This document shows, one piece after another, positions 18,032 through 27,858 of a stretch of DNA of 64,000 nucleotides; the stretch's first letter is position 1; each line of letters starts with the position of its first letter. A model generated the notes under the pieces. That model saw nothing but the letters and a program-made list of their open reading frames with translations. It was not told the origin of the DNA and made no database searches. The DNA is from an uncultured Gemmatimonadales bacterium (lineage in GTDB: Bacteria > Gemmatimonadota > Gemmatimonadetes > Gemmatimonadales > GWC2-71-9). Location of the stretch: positions 1 to 64,000 of the forward strand of contig CAMYLY010000001.1 in NCBI GenBank assembly GCA_947259405.1, given 5' to 3'. A program made the position numbers and the translations under genes.

Positions 18032-21000
18032 GTGAAGGATCTCGTCTCCCGCCTCAACGCGGCGCTGGACGGCCGATACGAAATCGGGGGACCGCTCGGC
18101 GAAGGCGGAATGGCGGTCGTGTTCCGGGCGACCGACGTCAAACACCGCCGCACGGTCGCCATCAAGGTCCTGCGTCCAGATCTTTCCGAGGCGCTCGGGA
18201 CGGAACGCTTCTTACAGGAAATCGAGACGGCTGCCGGCCTGAGCCATCCACACATTCTGCCGGTCTATGATTCCGGTGAAGCCGATGGGCTTCTGTACTA
18301 CGTGATGCCCATCGTCGAAGGCGAGTCGTTGCGGGTCCGACTCGAGCGGGAACAGCAACTCCCCGTCGATGAGGCCATTGCGCTGACGAAGGAGATCGCG
18401 GAGGCCCTCACTCACGCGCACAGTGAAGGCATTATTCACCGCGATGTCAAACCGGAGAATGTGCTGCTGCACGCTGGGCACGCCGTGCTTGCCGACTTCG
18501 GGATCGCGAAGGCGGTCAGTGTAGCCGGCGGCGAACGATTGACCGGAACTGGGATGGCCGTAGGCACCCCCGCGTACATGAGCCCAGAGCAGGCGAGCGG
18601 TGAGGAGATCGACGCGCGCAGTGACGTCTATGCGCTGGCATGCATGCTCTACGAAATGCTGGTGGGCGAGGCTCCGTTTACGGGTCGCAACGCCCAAGCG
18701 GTCATTCAACAACACATCGTTGCTCCGCCTCCCTCCGCATCATACAGTCGAGCGAGCATTACCCCAGCTCTGAACGCGGCCATCCAACGGGGCATGGCCA
18801 AGACCCCTGCAGATCGCTTCAGCACGCCCACGGCATTTGCGGACGCGCTCGCGGAGGGAGGACTCAAAGAAGCACAGTGGACGACCTTGGTGCGCCGCCG
18901 TGTGCCGCACGCCATTGTGGTGTATGGGGTGGCCTCGTTCGCGGTATACTGGATCTTGGGGTTCGTGGTCGATCGATTCGTCTGGTCACCGCACCTTCCC
19001 GTGTTTGGTCTGGTCGCGATGGCTACGCTCATTCCAGCCGTCGCAATCCTGGCGTACCGGAAGGGTGGCGGTGGATCGGCGGTAATCACCAAGCTTGGCC
19101 TGCCTGCGAATCTGGCTATGTCCGCCGCAGTCCTGTGGCTCATCTTTGGATCTACGGATCTCGGGGCCGCGACGACCACGATCATTGTGGAAGATGAGGA
19201 TGGGAACGCCACGGAGCGTGTTGTTCCCAAGAGCGAGTTTCGCAAGAACGTGATGGTCTTTCCCTTCGAAAACGAAACGTCGGACACGGCGACGAACTGG
19301 GTCCAGTACGGGCTGCCTGTGGCGATGGACGTCGACCTCGAACAAGACCTGTTCATCCAGTTCGTCCCCACCGATGGCCTGGCAGAGAAGTTCCGACAGC
19401 GAGGGTTCCCAGGTGGGATCGACGTGCCTCTTGCGCTCAAGCGCGACCTTGCCCGTGACGCGAACCATCAGTTCTTCGTGACGGGCACCTATGGCGTCGC
19501 TGACGGGCGCATCGACGTCACCGTCAACCTCTACGACACTCGCCGAGGGAGACTCCTGACGGAGCGGACGTTCAGAGGCCCGGACGTGCTCACCGTCACG
19601 GATGACGTGACGGCACAGCTCAAACTGGATCTCGACCTGCCCATGCAGCACATCGAGGCAACGCAAGACCTGCCAGTCGCTGAAATGCTGACGGAGTCGC
19701 TCGACGCTTTTCGCTATCTGGTCGAGGCATACCGATTGGTGACGTACGATCAGAACTGGCCTGACGCGGCGACGGCGGTGCGACGATCGACGGAGATCGA
19801 CCCGACGAACGCGTTCGGACACGTGCTCGACTACGGTGTGTCAGTGATGGGGAACGACAATGCGAATGCGGCGCGGGCGATCGAAGCCGCGATGCAGCAC
19901 AGCTACAAACTTCCCGAGAACACCCAATACCAGGTCAAAACGCAGTATTACGATTTCAGCCAGGAAGCGGACAAGGCTCTCGCCGTAGCCGAGATGCGGG
20001 TCGAGTTGTTCACGGGAGATGTCCAAGGCCGGCTCGTGCTGGCTCAGCTGTATGCGCTGCGCGACCGCATTCCCGAGACGATGGAGCAGTTCGAGGCCAT
20101 CCTTGCGGTGGATCCGTCTCAGACCCAATACCTCCGCCAACTCGGATCGCTGGCGAGGGCCGAAGGAGACTTTGAGCTCTCTGCGGACTACTACCGTCGT
20201 TTCTCGGAGGGAAACCCCGACGATTATCGATCGTATGCCTCGATCGCCAGCCTGCAGAGCCTTCTCGGAGATTTTGCCGAGGCCAAGGAGACATATGGGC
20301 GCGCCCTCCTGCTCGAGCCCAACAACGTGAGCATTCTCGTTGGTCTCGCGAACCTGGAGCGTCACTTCGGCAATTTTGACTCTGGGTTGGCGGGATTGGA
20401 AGCCGCTCTCGAACGGGCGCGCACCACGCAGGATTCCATCTCGGCATTCGGAGCACTGGAATCGGCGTATGAGTACAGTGGCAAAATGAATGAATCGCTC
20501 CGGCACTTCGAAGCGAGACTGGAACTCCTGCGGGGCATCTCACCGACGATCAGCGTGCTCAGCCAGCAGTTGGATGCACTCGAGGAGTACGTCAAGGCAG
20601 GCCGAGAGGACCAAGCTCGCTCCATCCTCGCAGCGGTCGAACCACAGCTCCAGCCGCCATTCGACGGGATAGCCGCCCTCGGACACATGAGGGTGGCGCT
20701 TGCCATGGAAAACCCTGACGCGGCCGAGGCCGCAATCCCGCGCGTGCAGGCATTCATCGATCAGACGGGGGTGCAGGCCCTGCAGCCGTCGGTCACCAAC
20801 GCGCGGGCGAGGATCCTCGAGATGCGCGACCGCTGTGCCGAAGCCATAGCGGTATTCCGAAGCTTGCTAGACGACAACCCATCAGAGATCTCGATCAATA
20901 CTTCAATTGGCCGATGCCAACGCAAAACAGGAGACCTTGATGCGGCCGAGGAGAGCCTGCGTCGCAGCCTCGTCTCGTTTCCCTACAGCCCAACCGTCCA

Positions 21001-21154
21001 TTATCAGATGGCGCTCGTGTTCGAGGCTCGGGGCGACGACGCCAAGGCCATTGAACATCTCGAGACTGCCATGCGCACGTGGAGCTTGGCCGACCCAGAA
21101 TTCAAGCCCGCGCGCGACGCGCGAGAGAAGCTTGCGGAGCTGCAAAGGAGCTGA
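18032..21154 (+). CDS. Ser/Thr protein kinase with membrane segments and TPR tail
   Basis: A 1040-residue PknB-type kinase of the form abundant in Gemmatimonadota. GTG 18032 follows GGAG at about 18020. Kinase domain residues 16-275 have GEGGMAVVF, Lys45 (VAIKVL), HRDVKPEN (Asp137), DFG at 155-157 and GTPAYMSPEQ. Hydrophobic helices at about 290-375 would place the rest outside the cytoplasm or tether it to the membrane. An adenylate-cyclase-like TolB/FlgO-type segment (VMVFPFENETSDTA) follows, then TPR-like helical repeats from about 560 to the end (ALRDRIPETMEQFEAIL, LLLEPNNVSILVGLANLERH). Substrates are unknown. Confidence 0.93.
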   Translation: MKDLVSRLNAALDGRYEIGGPLGEGGMAVVFRATDVKHRRTVAIKVLRPDLSEALGTERFLQEIETAAGLSHPHILPVYDSGEADGLLYYVMPIVEGESLRVRLEREQQLPVDEAIALTKEIAEALTHAHSEGIIHRDVKPENVLLHAGHAVLADFGIAKAVSVAGGERLTGTGMAVGTPAYMSPEQASGEEIDARSDVYALACMLYEMLVGEAPFTGRNAQAVIQQHIVAPPPSASYSRASITPALNAAIQRGMAKTPADRFSTPTAFADALAEGGLKEAQWTTLVRRRVPHAIVVYGVASFAVYWILGFVVDRFVWSPHLPVFGLVAMATLIPAVAILAYRKGGGGSAVITKLGLPANLAMSAAVLWLIFGSTDLGAATTTIIVEDEDGNATERVVPKSEFRKNVMVFPFENETSDTATNWVQYGLPVAMDVDLEQDLFIQFVPTDGLAEKFRQRGFPGGIDVPLALKRDLARDANHQFFVTGTYGVADGRIDVTVNLYDTRRGRLLTERTFRGPDVLTVTDDVTAQLKLDLDLPMQHIEATQDLPVAEMLTESLDAFRYLVEAYRLVTYDQNWPDAATAVRRSTEIDPTNAFGHVLDYGVSVMGNDNANAARAIEAAMQHSYKLPENTQYQVKTQYYDFSQEADKALAVAEMRVELFTGDVQGRLVLAQLYALRDRIPETMEQFEAILAVDPSQTQYLRQLGSLARAEGDFELSADYYRRFSEGNPDDYRSYASIASLQSLLGDFAEAKETYGRALLLEPNNVSILVGLANLERHFGNFDSGLAGLEAALERARTTQDSISAFGALESAYEYSGKMNESLRHFEARLELLRGISPTISVLSQQLDALEEYVKAGREDQARSILAAVEPQLQPPFDGIAALGHMRVALAMENPDAAEAAIPRVQAFIDQTGVQALQPSVTNARARILEMRDRCAEAIAVFRSLLDDNPSEISINTSIGRCQRKTGDLDAAEESLRRSLVSFPYSPTVHYQMALVFEARGDDAKAIEHLETAMRTWSLADPEFKPARDAREKLAELQRS

Positions 21155-21164
21155 CGGGACACCG

Positions 21165-22298
21165 CTACGGACCGTACGAAATCCGGTAGACCTTCCCTGC
21201 TCGATCATCCGAGAGCAGCAGCGAGCCGTCCTGTAGTACCAGAAGATCGACCGGCGCTCCGGACGCTCGCCCCAGCCGTAACCACCCCGTGGCAAACGGC
21301 TCATACGAAACCGCTCGGTTGCCTTCGAGCTTCACGAGCATCACGCGGTATCCGCTCGGCGGCACTCGATTCCACGATCCATGTTCGGCAATGAAGATCC
21401 GACCGCGGTACTCATCTGGAAACATGGCACCCGTGTAGAATCGCAACCCCAGCGCAGCCACGTGTGGATCCAGCTTCTGGACCGGCGGCTCGAACTCGTC
21501 GCATGAGCGACCGGTGAACTCGTCGTCTGCCACAGTCCCACCGTGGCAATATGGAAATCCATAGTGCGTGCCGATTTCCGTGAGACGGTTCAGCTCGTCG
21601 GGGGGAGCATTGTTCCCCATCCAATCACGCCCATTATCTGTGAACCACAGCTCTCCCGTTTCGGGATGCCAGTCAAGGCCAACGGAGTTCCGCACCCCCT
21701 GGGCCACCATCGTGAACTCGGATCCATCCGGATTCATGCGCACGATGGTGGCGAACCGCTGGTCGTCCCGCCGGCAGACGTTGCAGGGCACGCCAATGGT
21801 CATGTAGAGCTTGCCGTCCGGCCCGAACCGCATATATCGCCAGCCGTGCCAGCTGTCCGTAGGGAGGTCATCCCGAACCACCTCGGGTTCGGGCGGATCG
21901 GCGAGTTGCGTCTCGATGTCGTCATAGCGGAGGACGCGATCGACGGTGGCTACATAGAGCGCCGAACCCAGCACGTCGAGTCCATTCGGCATGAAGAGGT
22001 CGGAGTCGATGATGTTGCGCCGATCTACCTTTCCATCGCCGTCATCATCACTGACCGCGTAGACCACGCCCTCCGACCGGGTACCGATGAAAACGGTCCC
22101 CCCGTCCGCGCGGGCCATCGACCTCGCACCTGGGACGGAGTCGGCAAAAACGGCCAGGACAAACCCGGGCGGCAACTTGATCGCTCCGGTCTGGAGTCGC
22201 GCTGGGACGCGAAGATACAGCACTCCCGCGAACACACCGAGCAGAACGAAGAGCACGACGAGTCGGGCCCAGCGGTAGAAGGAACGCGCGCGACTCAT
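21165..22298 (-). CDS. PQQ-dependent sugar dehydrogenase-like (glucose/sorbosone dehydrogenase) beta-propeller
   Basis: A 377-residue membrane-anchored protein with an N-terminal helix (LVVLFVLLGVFAGVLYL). The propeller carries family motifs LPPGFVLAVFAD, GTVFIGTRSEGVVYAV, RFGPDGKLYMTIG, GVRNSVGLDWHPETGELWFTDNGRD and FIAEHGSWNR, as in PQQ-linked soluble glucose/sorbosone dehydrogenases. It would oxidise a sugar or aldose in the periplasm; PQQ synthesis genes are not in the window. A CNVC pair (about residue 172) is unusual. The ATG directly abuts the TAA stop of the upstream coiled-coil gene, so the two form an operon. Confidence 0.87.
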   Translation of the reverse strand: MSRARSFYRWARLVVLFVLLGVFAGVLYLRVPARLQTGAIKLPPGFVLAVFADSVPGARSMARADGGTVFIGTRSEGVVYAVSDDDGDGKVDRRNIIDSDLFMPNGLDVLGSALYVATVDRVLRYDDIETQLADPPEPEVVRDDLPTDSWHGWRYMRFGPDGKLYMTIGVPCNVCRRDDQRFATIVRMNPDGSEFTMVAQGVRNSVGLDWHPETGELWFTDNGRDWMGNNAPPDELNRLTEIGTHYGFPYCHGGTVADDEFTGRSCDEFEPPVQKLDPHVAALGLRFYTGAMFPDEYRGRIFIAEHGSWNRVPPSGYRVMLVKLEGNRAVSYEPFATGWLRLGRASGAPVDLLVLQDGSLLLSDDRAGKVYRISYGP

Positions 22299-22718
22299 TT
22301 AGAGGAGCGAGCGAATCAAGTCCTCGTCCTTGTCGTCTTCGATGACCTTACGCTGCGCGAAATCTAAGGCGTCGTAGATCACCGCGATGACCTCTTTCAT
22401 CCGAATGACTTTCGCGCGATGCAGCACGCCTGCTCCACGAGCCAGCACGGTCATCTGCTGAACGTCTTCAGCCAACAGCGCAAACCCCCTCTCGGCCAAC
22501 AACGTCGAGAGATCGGATGACGCTCTCCGGACGCTCCTCTGGAGCCTCTCGACGTGGCCTTCCATGACCGCCGACTTCGCCCTAACGCTGACGCTCTGCG
22601 TCGAGCGTCGCATTTCCAGCTCCTCGACTAGCGCGTGCACGTGGTCCCACTTGCGACGCGCTTCCTCGAGCACGGCGAGTTTGCCTCGAGCCCGGACGCT
22701 GGGTTTGTAGGATGGCAC
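22299..22718 (-). CDS. Hypothetical helical protein
   Basis: 139 residues starting at GTG 22718 after a GGGAGAG site. The sequence is almost entirely alpha-helical and charged (KLAVLEEARRKWDHVHALVEELEMRR; DFAQRKVIEDDKDEDLI), consistent with a coiled-coil or helical bundle. There is no signal peptide and no known motif. It is the first gene of a two-gene operon with the sorbosone-type dehydrogenase (stop and start codons adjoin). I do not recognise the family. Confidence 0.75.
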   Translation of the reverse strand: MPSYKPSVRARGKLAVLEEARRKWDHVHALVEELEMRRSTQSVSVRAKSAVMEGHVERLQRSVRRASSDLSTLLAERGFALLAEDVQQMTVLARGAGVLHRAKVIRMKEVIAVIYDALDFAQRKVIEDDKDEDLIRSLL

Positions 22719-22878
22719 CTCTCCCTCGATTGGCAGGCGTCGTCGAATATAGGGGGAGGTGGCGTCGGGTCTCTACCCTGGCGGGGCACAGGGAAGAGAC
22801 TTTGAGGTATTTTCCCCTGGCGTGGTTCGCGCACCTGGTGCAGCTTAGCCCAGCCTCCAAAGCTTCCGTGGAGCCTTT

Positions 22879-23265
22879 ATGCGCATGTTGTTCGTGATGA
22901 CCGTGACCACGTTCCTGGCTGGATCGGCCGAAGCGCAACATACATCTGCGCCGCTCTCGGTCCTCGACAGCGTCTACACCGTTGAACAAGCCGAACGAGG
23001 CGACGAACTCTTCGATCGGGTGTGCCTCGAATGTCATCTCCCCGAGGAGTTTGCCGAAGGCGGGTACATGAATTCATGGGCGGGCCAGCGCATCGCGGAC
23101 CTCCTCGAGTACATCCAATTCAATATGCCGGAAGACAACCCAGCGAGCCTGCCCGATAGCGAGTATTTGGACATCATGGCCTATATCCTGAACCTCAACG
23201 GGATCCCCGCCGGACCGCGCGACCTCACCGCGGAGACCGTGCACGCGCGAATCGAGTTGCCATAA
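22879..23265 (+). CDS. Periplasmic monohaem cytochrome c
   Basis: A 128-residue exported protein: signal peptide to about residue 19 (GSAEAQ), one haem attachment site CLECH in the first third, and a distal Met candidate in FNMPEDNPASL, as in class I cytochromes c. The C-terminus has DIMAYILNLNG, the usual terminal helix. The PQQ dehydrogenase gene starts 27 bases downstream, so this cytochrome is very probably its electron acceptor. ATG 22885 is an equally possible start. Confidence 0.92.
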   Translation: MRMLFVMTVTTFLAGSAEAQHTSAPLSVLDSVYTVEQAERGDELFDRVCLECHLPEEFAEGGYMNSWAGQRIADLLEYIQFNMPEDNPASLPDSEYLDIMAYILNLNGIPAGPRDLTAETVHARIELP

Positions 23266-23292
23266 AGACAGATGGGGCAGAGGGAACCGGTA

Positions 23293-25206
23293 ATGATCCT
23301 TCTGGCGTTGGCCGTCGTCTGCAGCGCCCACCCCGGACGCTTGGCATCACAGACCGGCGTGACGAACGGGCAGTGGCCGCACTATGGCGGCGACCAAGGC
23401 TCGACTCGCTATTCCACACTCGATCAGATCGACGCGACCAACGTTGGTACGCTCGAGGTCGCGTGGCGTTGGAAGACTGAGAATCTCGGTCCCCGCCCCG
23501 AATACCGGTACCAAGCCACCCCACTGATGGTCGACGGCGTGCTCTACACTGCGGCCGGAGGGGCGCGACGCGCAGTGGCCGCCATCGATGCCGGCACCGG
23601 GGAAACCCTGTGGACGTATCGCTGGGATGATGGAGCGCGTGGCCGGAGCGCTCCGAGAAGGAACTCTGGCCGCGGTGTCGCCTACTGGTCCGACGGGGAC
23701 GGCGACCGGCGCGTGGTGTTCATCACGCCCGGCTATTTTCTCATCGCGCTCGACGCCACGTCCGGCCGTCCAGTCTCTACGTTTGGCAACAACGGCGTCG
23801 TCGATCTCAAGAAGGGACTCGATACCGAGGTCGACTCGGTCGAAACCGTGATCGGCGCCTCGTCACCTCCAATGATCGTGGGCGACGTGGCCGTTGTCGG
23901 GGCGGCACTCGCAATTGGCCTGCGACCGCCGTCCCGACGCAACGTACCCGGACACGTCCGTGGCTATGACGTTCGGACCGGCGAGCGGAAGTGGGTCTTC
24001 CACACCATCCCTCAGCCTGGAGAATTCGGCCACGAGACGTGGTTGGACAGCTCATGGGCGTATACCGGCAACGCGGCGGTCTGGGCGCCGATGGCAGCCG
24101 ATCCGGAGCTCGGCTATGTGTATCTCCCAACCGAAGCAGCCACGAGCGACTTCTCCGGTGGACACCGCGCCGGGGATAATCTGTTCTCCACGACCCTGGT
24201 GTGCTTGAACGCGACGACGGGCGAGCGTGTGTGGCACTTCCAACTAGTCCACCACGACATCTGGGACTTCGACATTCCAGCCGCGCCAATCCTGTTGGAC
24301 GTGAACGTAGCTGGGCGACCGGTCAAAGCTGTCGCCCAAGTCACAAAGCAGAGTTTCACCTATGTCTTCGATCGGGTCACCGGTGAACCGATCTGGCCCA
24401 TCGAGGAGCGGCCTGTCCCGCCGAGCGACGTCCCCGGCGAATGGACATCACCAACACAACCCTTCCCGACCAAACCCGCCCCATTCGACCACCAGGCGTT
24501 CACCGAGGACTTGCTCATCGACTTCACGCCAGAGGTTCGTGCCGAGGCAGCCGAAATCGCCCGCCGCTATCGATGGGGGACGATCTTCACCCCAGGGTCG
24601 CTCGAGGACGCGACGGACGGAACGCAGGGCACGTTGCGCATGCCGGCCACGACTGGAGGGGCGAACTGGGAAGGTGGCGCCGTCGATATCGAAACCGGCA
24701 CGCTGTATGTCGCATCCGTCAGCGCCCCTTCGCTGATTGCTCTCGAGCACGACCCGGAACGATCGGATCTCGATTACATCTTGGCGGGCAGCGGTCGCAT
24801 CAATGGGCCTCAGCGCCTGCCGCTGATCAAGCCCCCGTACGGGCGGATCACGGCTATCGACCTGAACACGGGCGACCACCGGTGGATGATCCCAAATGGC
24901 GGCACGCCACGACGGATTGCCAACCACCCGGCGCTTGCCGGCGTCGATCTTTCACCGACCGGGCACCCGAGCCGAGCCGTCATGCTGGTGACGAAGACGC
25001 TCCTGTTCGCCGGAGAGGGCTTTGGAGCCGACCCCGTGCTGCACGCAATCGATAAAGCAACCGGCGAGGGAATAGCAGACATCGAGCTACCGGCGGCAGC
25101 TACTGGGCTGCCGATGACCTACACGCATGAAGGAAGGCAGTACGTGGTAGTCCCTGTCGGTGCCTTCCGGCATCCAGCGGAGCTTGTAGCGCTCACGCTC
25201 CCGTAG
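23293..25206 (+). CDS. PQQ-dependent dehydrogenase (quinoprotein alcohol/glucose dehydrogenase family)
   Basis: About 637 residues. I prefer ATG 23293, which begins a signal peptide (MILLALAVVCSAHPGRLASQ) behind AGAGGGAA, over ATG 23272. It is an eight-bladed propeller with NGQWPHYGGDQGSTRYS at the N-terminus, tryptophan-docking repeats such as DAGTGETLWTYRWDDG, the segment WHFQLVHHDIWDFDIPA containing the catalytic-site Asp region, and GAFRHPAEL at the C-terminus. It oxidises an alcohol or sugar in the periplasm and passes electrons to the cytochrome c encoded 27 bases upstream. The substrate is not determinable from sequence, and there is no fused haem domain. Confidence 0.93.
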   Translation: MILLALAVVCSAHPGRLASQTGVTNGQWPHYGGDQGSTRYSTLDQIDATNVGTLEVAWRWKTENLGPRPEYRYQATPLMVDGVLYTAAGGARRAVAAIDAGTGETLWTYRWDDGARGRSAPRRNSGRGVAYWSDGDGDRRVVFITPGYFLIALDATSGRPVSTFGNNGVVDLKKGLDTEVDSVETVIGASSPPMIVGDVAVVGAALAIGLRPPSRRNVPGHVRGYDVRTGERKWVFHTIPQPGEFGHETWLDSSWAYTGNAAVWAPMAADPELGYVYLPTEAATSDFSGGHRAGDNLFSTTLVCLNATTGERVWHFQLVHHDIWDFDIPAAPILLDVNVAGRPVKAVAQVTKQSFTYVFDRVTGEPIWPIEERPVPPSDVPGEWTSPTQPFPTKPAPFDHQAFTEDLLIDFTPEVRAEAAEIARRYRWGTIFTPGSLEDATDGTQGTLRMPATTGGANWEGGAVDIETGTLYVASVSAPSLIALEHDPERSDLDYILAGSGRINGPQRLPLIKPPYGRITAIDLNTGDHRWMIPNGGTPRRIANHPALAGVDLSPTGHPSRAVMLVTKTLLFAGEGFGADPVLHAIDKATGEGIADIELPAAATGLPMTYTHEGRQYVVVPVGAFRHPAELVALTLP

Positions 25207-25258
25207 CAGTACATCTCCCGGACAATTCCTGTTTCACCAGGATCAAGAGGAGGTCGTG

Positions 25259-27772
25259 ATGTTTCGCACCACTCGTCTGTTTGCATTCGTCTGCATCGCC
25301 GTGCCGTTTGTGGCCGCGGAATCCACAGCACAAGGCCGCCAGGGCCAGAATGCCCAACCGTTACCGTCAATCGCCGAGAAGACCGAGGGAATGCAACGGC
25401 TGGACGGCTTCTTCACCCTCTATTGGGACGGGGGGTTAGGCCAACTTTGGATGGAGATCGACAGGTTCGACACCGAGCTGTTGCACCTGAACGGACTCGG
25501 CGCAGGCTTGGGATCGAATGATATCGGCCTTGACCGCGGTCAGGGGAACGGCTCCCGCATCGTTAAGTTCGAGCGTGTCGGTCGGAAGATCCTGATGGTG
25601 CAGCCGAACTACCGGTTCCGCGCGAGCAGTGACAACCCCGCCGAGGTGCAGGCGGTGCAAGACGGCTTCGCGCGCTCGGTGTTGTGGGGGTTCACCGCCG
25701 CCGCGGAATCCAATGGCCGAGTGTTGGTCGACCTCACCGAATTCCTGGTCCGGGATCCTATCGGGATTGCCGGTCGCCTGCGTCCGGGCACGTACCGACT
25801 CGACGCGAGTCGCAGCGCAGTCTACATGCCAATGACCATGAACTTCCCCCAGAACACCGAGATGGAAGTCGAGCTCACGTTCGTTCGACAACCAGGTGGG
25901 GGTGGGGGTGGCTTCGGCGGCGGCGGCGGGTTCGAAGGCGTCGGAAGCGTTGCCGCAACCGGAGAAGCGGCAAGCATTCGTGCCCACCATTCCTTTGTCC
26001 AGCTTCCAGACGACAACTACACCCCACGCCTCCACGATCCCCGGTCGGGCTATGGTGCGCTGAGCTACATGGACTACGCGACGCCGCTCGGCGACCCCAT
26101 GGTCAAGCGGTTCATCCGTCGACATCAGCTGGAGAAGGTCGACCCAACCGCCACCGTGAGCGACCCCGTTGAACCGATCGTGTATTACCTGGATCCGGGA
26201 ACGCCCGAGCCGGTGCGCTCGGCACTCCTGGAAGGCGCTCGCTGGTGGAGTCAGGCGTTCGAGGCTGCGGGGTATCGCAATGCCTTCCGAGTCGAGATGC
26301 GACCTGAGAACGTCAGCTCCCACGACATACGCTACAACGTGATCAACTGGACCCACCGGTCGACACGTGGATGGAGTTATGGAGGTTCGGTCACGGATCC
26401 GCGTACGGGCGAGATCATCAAAGGCGTCGTGACCTTGGGGTCGCTCCGCATCCGGCAAGATTACCTGATCGCCGAAGGACTGTTGAGTCCATACAGTAAC
26501 GGCGACGAGACCCCGCCCGAGCTCGCGGAGTGGGCCCTCGCGCGCATCCGCCAGCTCTCGGCCCACGAGGTCGGTCACACCATCGGGCTTGGTCACAACT
26601 ATTACGACAGCGAAGCGGGTCGCATCTCGGTGCTCGATTACCCGCACCCCCTGATCACGCTCGACGAGGACGGGTCATTCGATTTCTCGCAAGTGTACGA
26701 CGTTGGCATTGGTGCGTGGGACGAGGTGGCGGTTACATACGGGTACCAGGATTTCCCGAACGGGACCGACGAGGCTGCAGCGCTGCAGGCTATCCTGGAT
26801 GCAGCCTGGGATCGCGACATCCGCTACTTCACCAATCAAGATATCGATCTCCACCCGCGCGCTGACCAGTGGTCCAACGGCACGAACGTGGCCGAGGAGC
26901 TGGCCCGTATGATGGAAGTGCGCCGAGTGGCCATGTCGCGGTTCGGCGAGAACGCCATCAAGCGCAATATGCCGCTCGCCACGATCGAAGAGGTCTTGGT
27001 TCCTCTCTTTCTCCATCATCGGTTTCAGGTCACAGCTGCGGCTTCAGCCATTGGCGGGGTGGATTACATCTACGCCATGCGCGGTGACGGGCGCTCGCCC
27101 ATGCGACCTGCCAGCGCTGACTTGCAGCACGCGGCGCTTCGGTCTCTCATGGCCACCATCAATCCATCAACCCTGACCCTCCCCACTAGTGTTCTCGCCG
27201 CAATTCCCCCCAGGCCGGCAGGTTGGGGACGTCACCGCGAGCTCTTCCCTCGCTACACCGGCGGGATGTTCGACGCGGTGACGCCGGCGACGGTGGCAGC
27301 CCACCATACGGTGACCAGTATTCTGACCAGCCCGCGAGCCGCACGGATCGTCGAGCAACACGCACTGGATCCATCCCTGCCCGGATTAGACGCGGTGATC
27401 GACGCTATCCTTGAAGCGAGCTTTGGCGCCCGTGCCAGTAATGCCTACGAAGCCGAGGTAAAGCGAGCCGTCGAGCGTGTCGTGATCGAACACATGATAC
27501 GTTTGGCGGCCAATGCGTCGATGCCGCAGGTCCGAGCGATCGTCAGCTACCGACTCGATCGCTTGCGGGGGGATTTCATGGCGTTCACCTCTGGTGATGG
27601 CGACGATCTCGCGCACTACGCGTTGATGGCGCGGGATATCGGCCGGTTCATCGACAGGCCGGCAGAAGCGTTCAGTCAGCCCAGTTCCGTCGACGCCCCT
27701 CCAGGCGCGCCGATCGGCGATCCGGCGTTGGAGTGGCTGGAAGGGTTGGATTGGGTTTGTCGGTGGAAATGA
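25259..27772 (+). CDS. Secreted zinc metalloprotease of the DUF5117/DUF5118 type
   Basis: 837 residues from ATG 25259, behind AGAGGAGG. Signal peptide to about residue 25 (AESTAQG). The N-terminal part (40-300) is the DUF5117-like domain, with a glycine-rich loop at about 212-226. The catalytic core holds HEVGHTIGLGH, giving Zn ligands His436, His440 and His446 and catalytic Glu437 (extended metzincin consensus HExxHxxGxxH), followed by a downstream Met-turn region (YIYAMRG). Such proteins are large exported peptidases of unknown specificity. A paralogue lies at 30867. The TGA stop leads straight into the period-9 repeat. Confidence 0.92.
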   Translation: MFRTTRLFAFVCIAVPFVAAESTAQGRQGQNAQPLPSIAEKTEGMQRLDGFFTLYWDGGLGQLWMEIDRFDTELLHLNGLGAGLGSNDIGLDRGQGNGSRIVKFERVGRKILMVQPNYRFRASSDNPAEVQAVQDGFARSVLWGFTAAAESNGRVLVDLTEFLVRDPIGIAGRLRPGTYRLDASRSAVYMPMTMNFPQNTEMEVELTFVRQPGGGGGGFGGGGGFEGVGSVAATGEAASIRAHHSFVQLPDDNYTPRLHDPRSGYGALSYMDYATPLGDPMVKRFIRRHQLEKVDPTATVSDPVEPIVYYLDPGTPEPVRSALLEGARWWSQAFEAAGYRNAFRVEMRPENVSSHDIRYNVINWTHRSTRGWSYGGSVTDPRTGEIIKGVVTLGSLRIRQDYLIAEGLLSPYSNGDETPPELAEWALARIRQLSAHEVGHTIGLGHNYYDSEAGRISVLDYPHPLITLDEDGSFDFSQVYDVGIGAWDEVAVTYGYQDFPNGTDEAAALQAILDAAWDRDIRYFTNQDIDLHPRADQWSNGTNVAEELARMMEVRRVAMSRFGENAIKRNMPLATIEEVLVPLFLHHRFQVTAAASAIGGVDYIYAMRGDGRSPMRPASADLQHAALRSLMATINPSTLTLPTSVLAAIPPRPAGWGRHRELFPRYTGGMFDAVTPATVAAHHTVTSILTSPRAARIVEQHALDPSLPGLDAVIDAILEASFGARASNAYEAEVKRAVERVVIEHMIRLAANASMPQVRAIVSYRLDRLRGDFMAFTSGDGDDLAHYALMARDIGRFIDRPAEAFSQPSSVDAPPGAPIGDPALEWLEGLDWVCRWK

Positions 27773-27858
27773 TGAAGAAGGGATAGAGGGGATAGAATTA
27801 GCGTGGGTAGCGATTCTATCCCATCCTATCCCCTCTGTTCCCCGCTATCCCTCTATTG
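27773..27858. repeat. Inverted period-9 GGGATAGAG repeat, probable bidirectional terminator
   Basis: Between two convergent genes the left part reads GAAGGGATAGAGGGGATAG and the right part its complement. The inner stem GGGATAGAAT (27789-27798) pairs with ATTCTATCCC (27813-27822) over a 14-base loop, and more imperfect units extend outwards on both sides. The plus-strand gene's TGA is at the left edge, and the minus-strand gene's TAG stop (27853-27855) lies inside the right arm. Confidence 0.8.

Noticed and set aside
25436-26647. A 403-codon minus-strand open frame
   Set aside because: It is antisense to the DUF5117 metalloprotease, whose HExxH motif and signal peptide make it the real gene.
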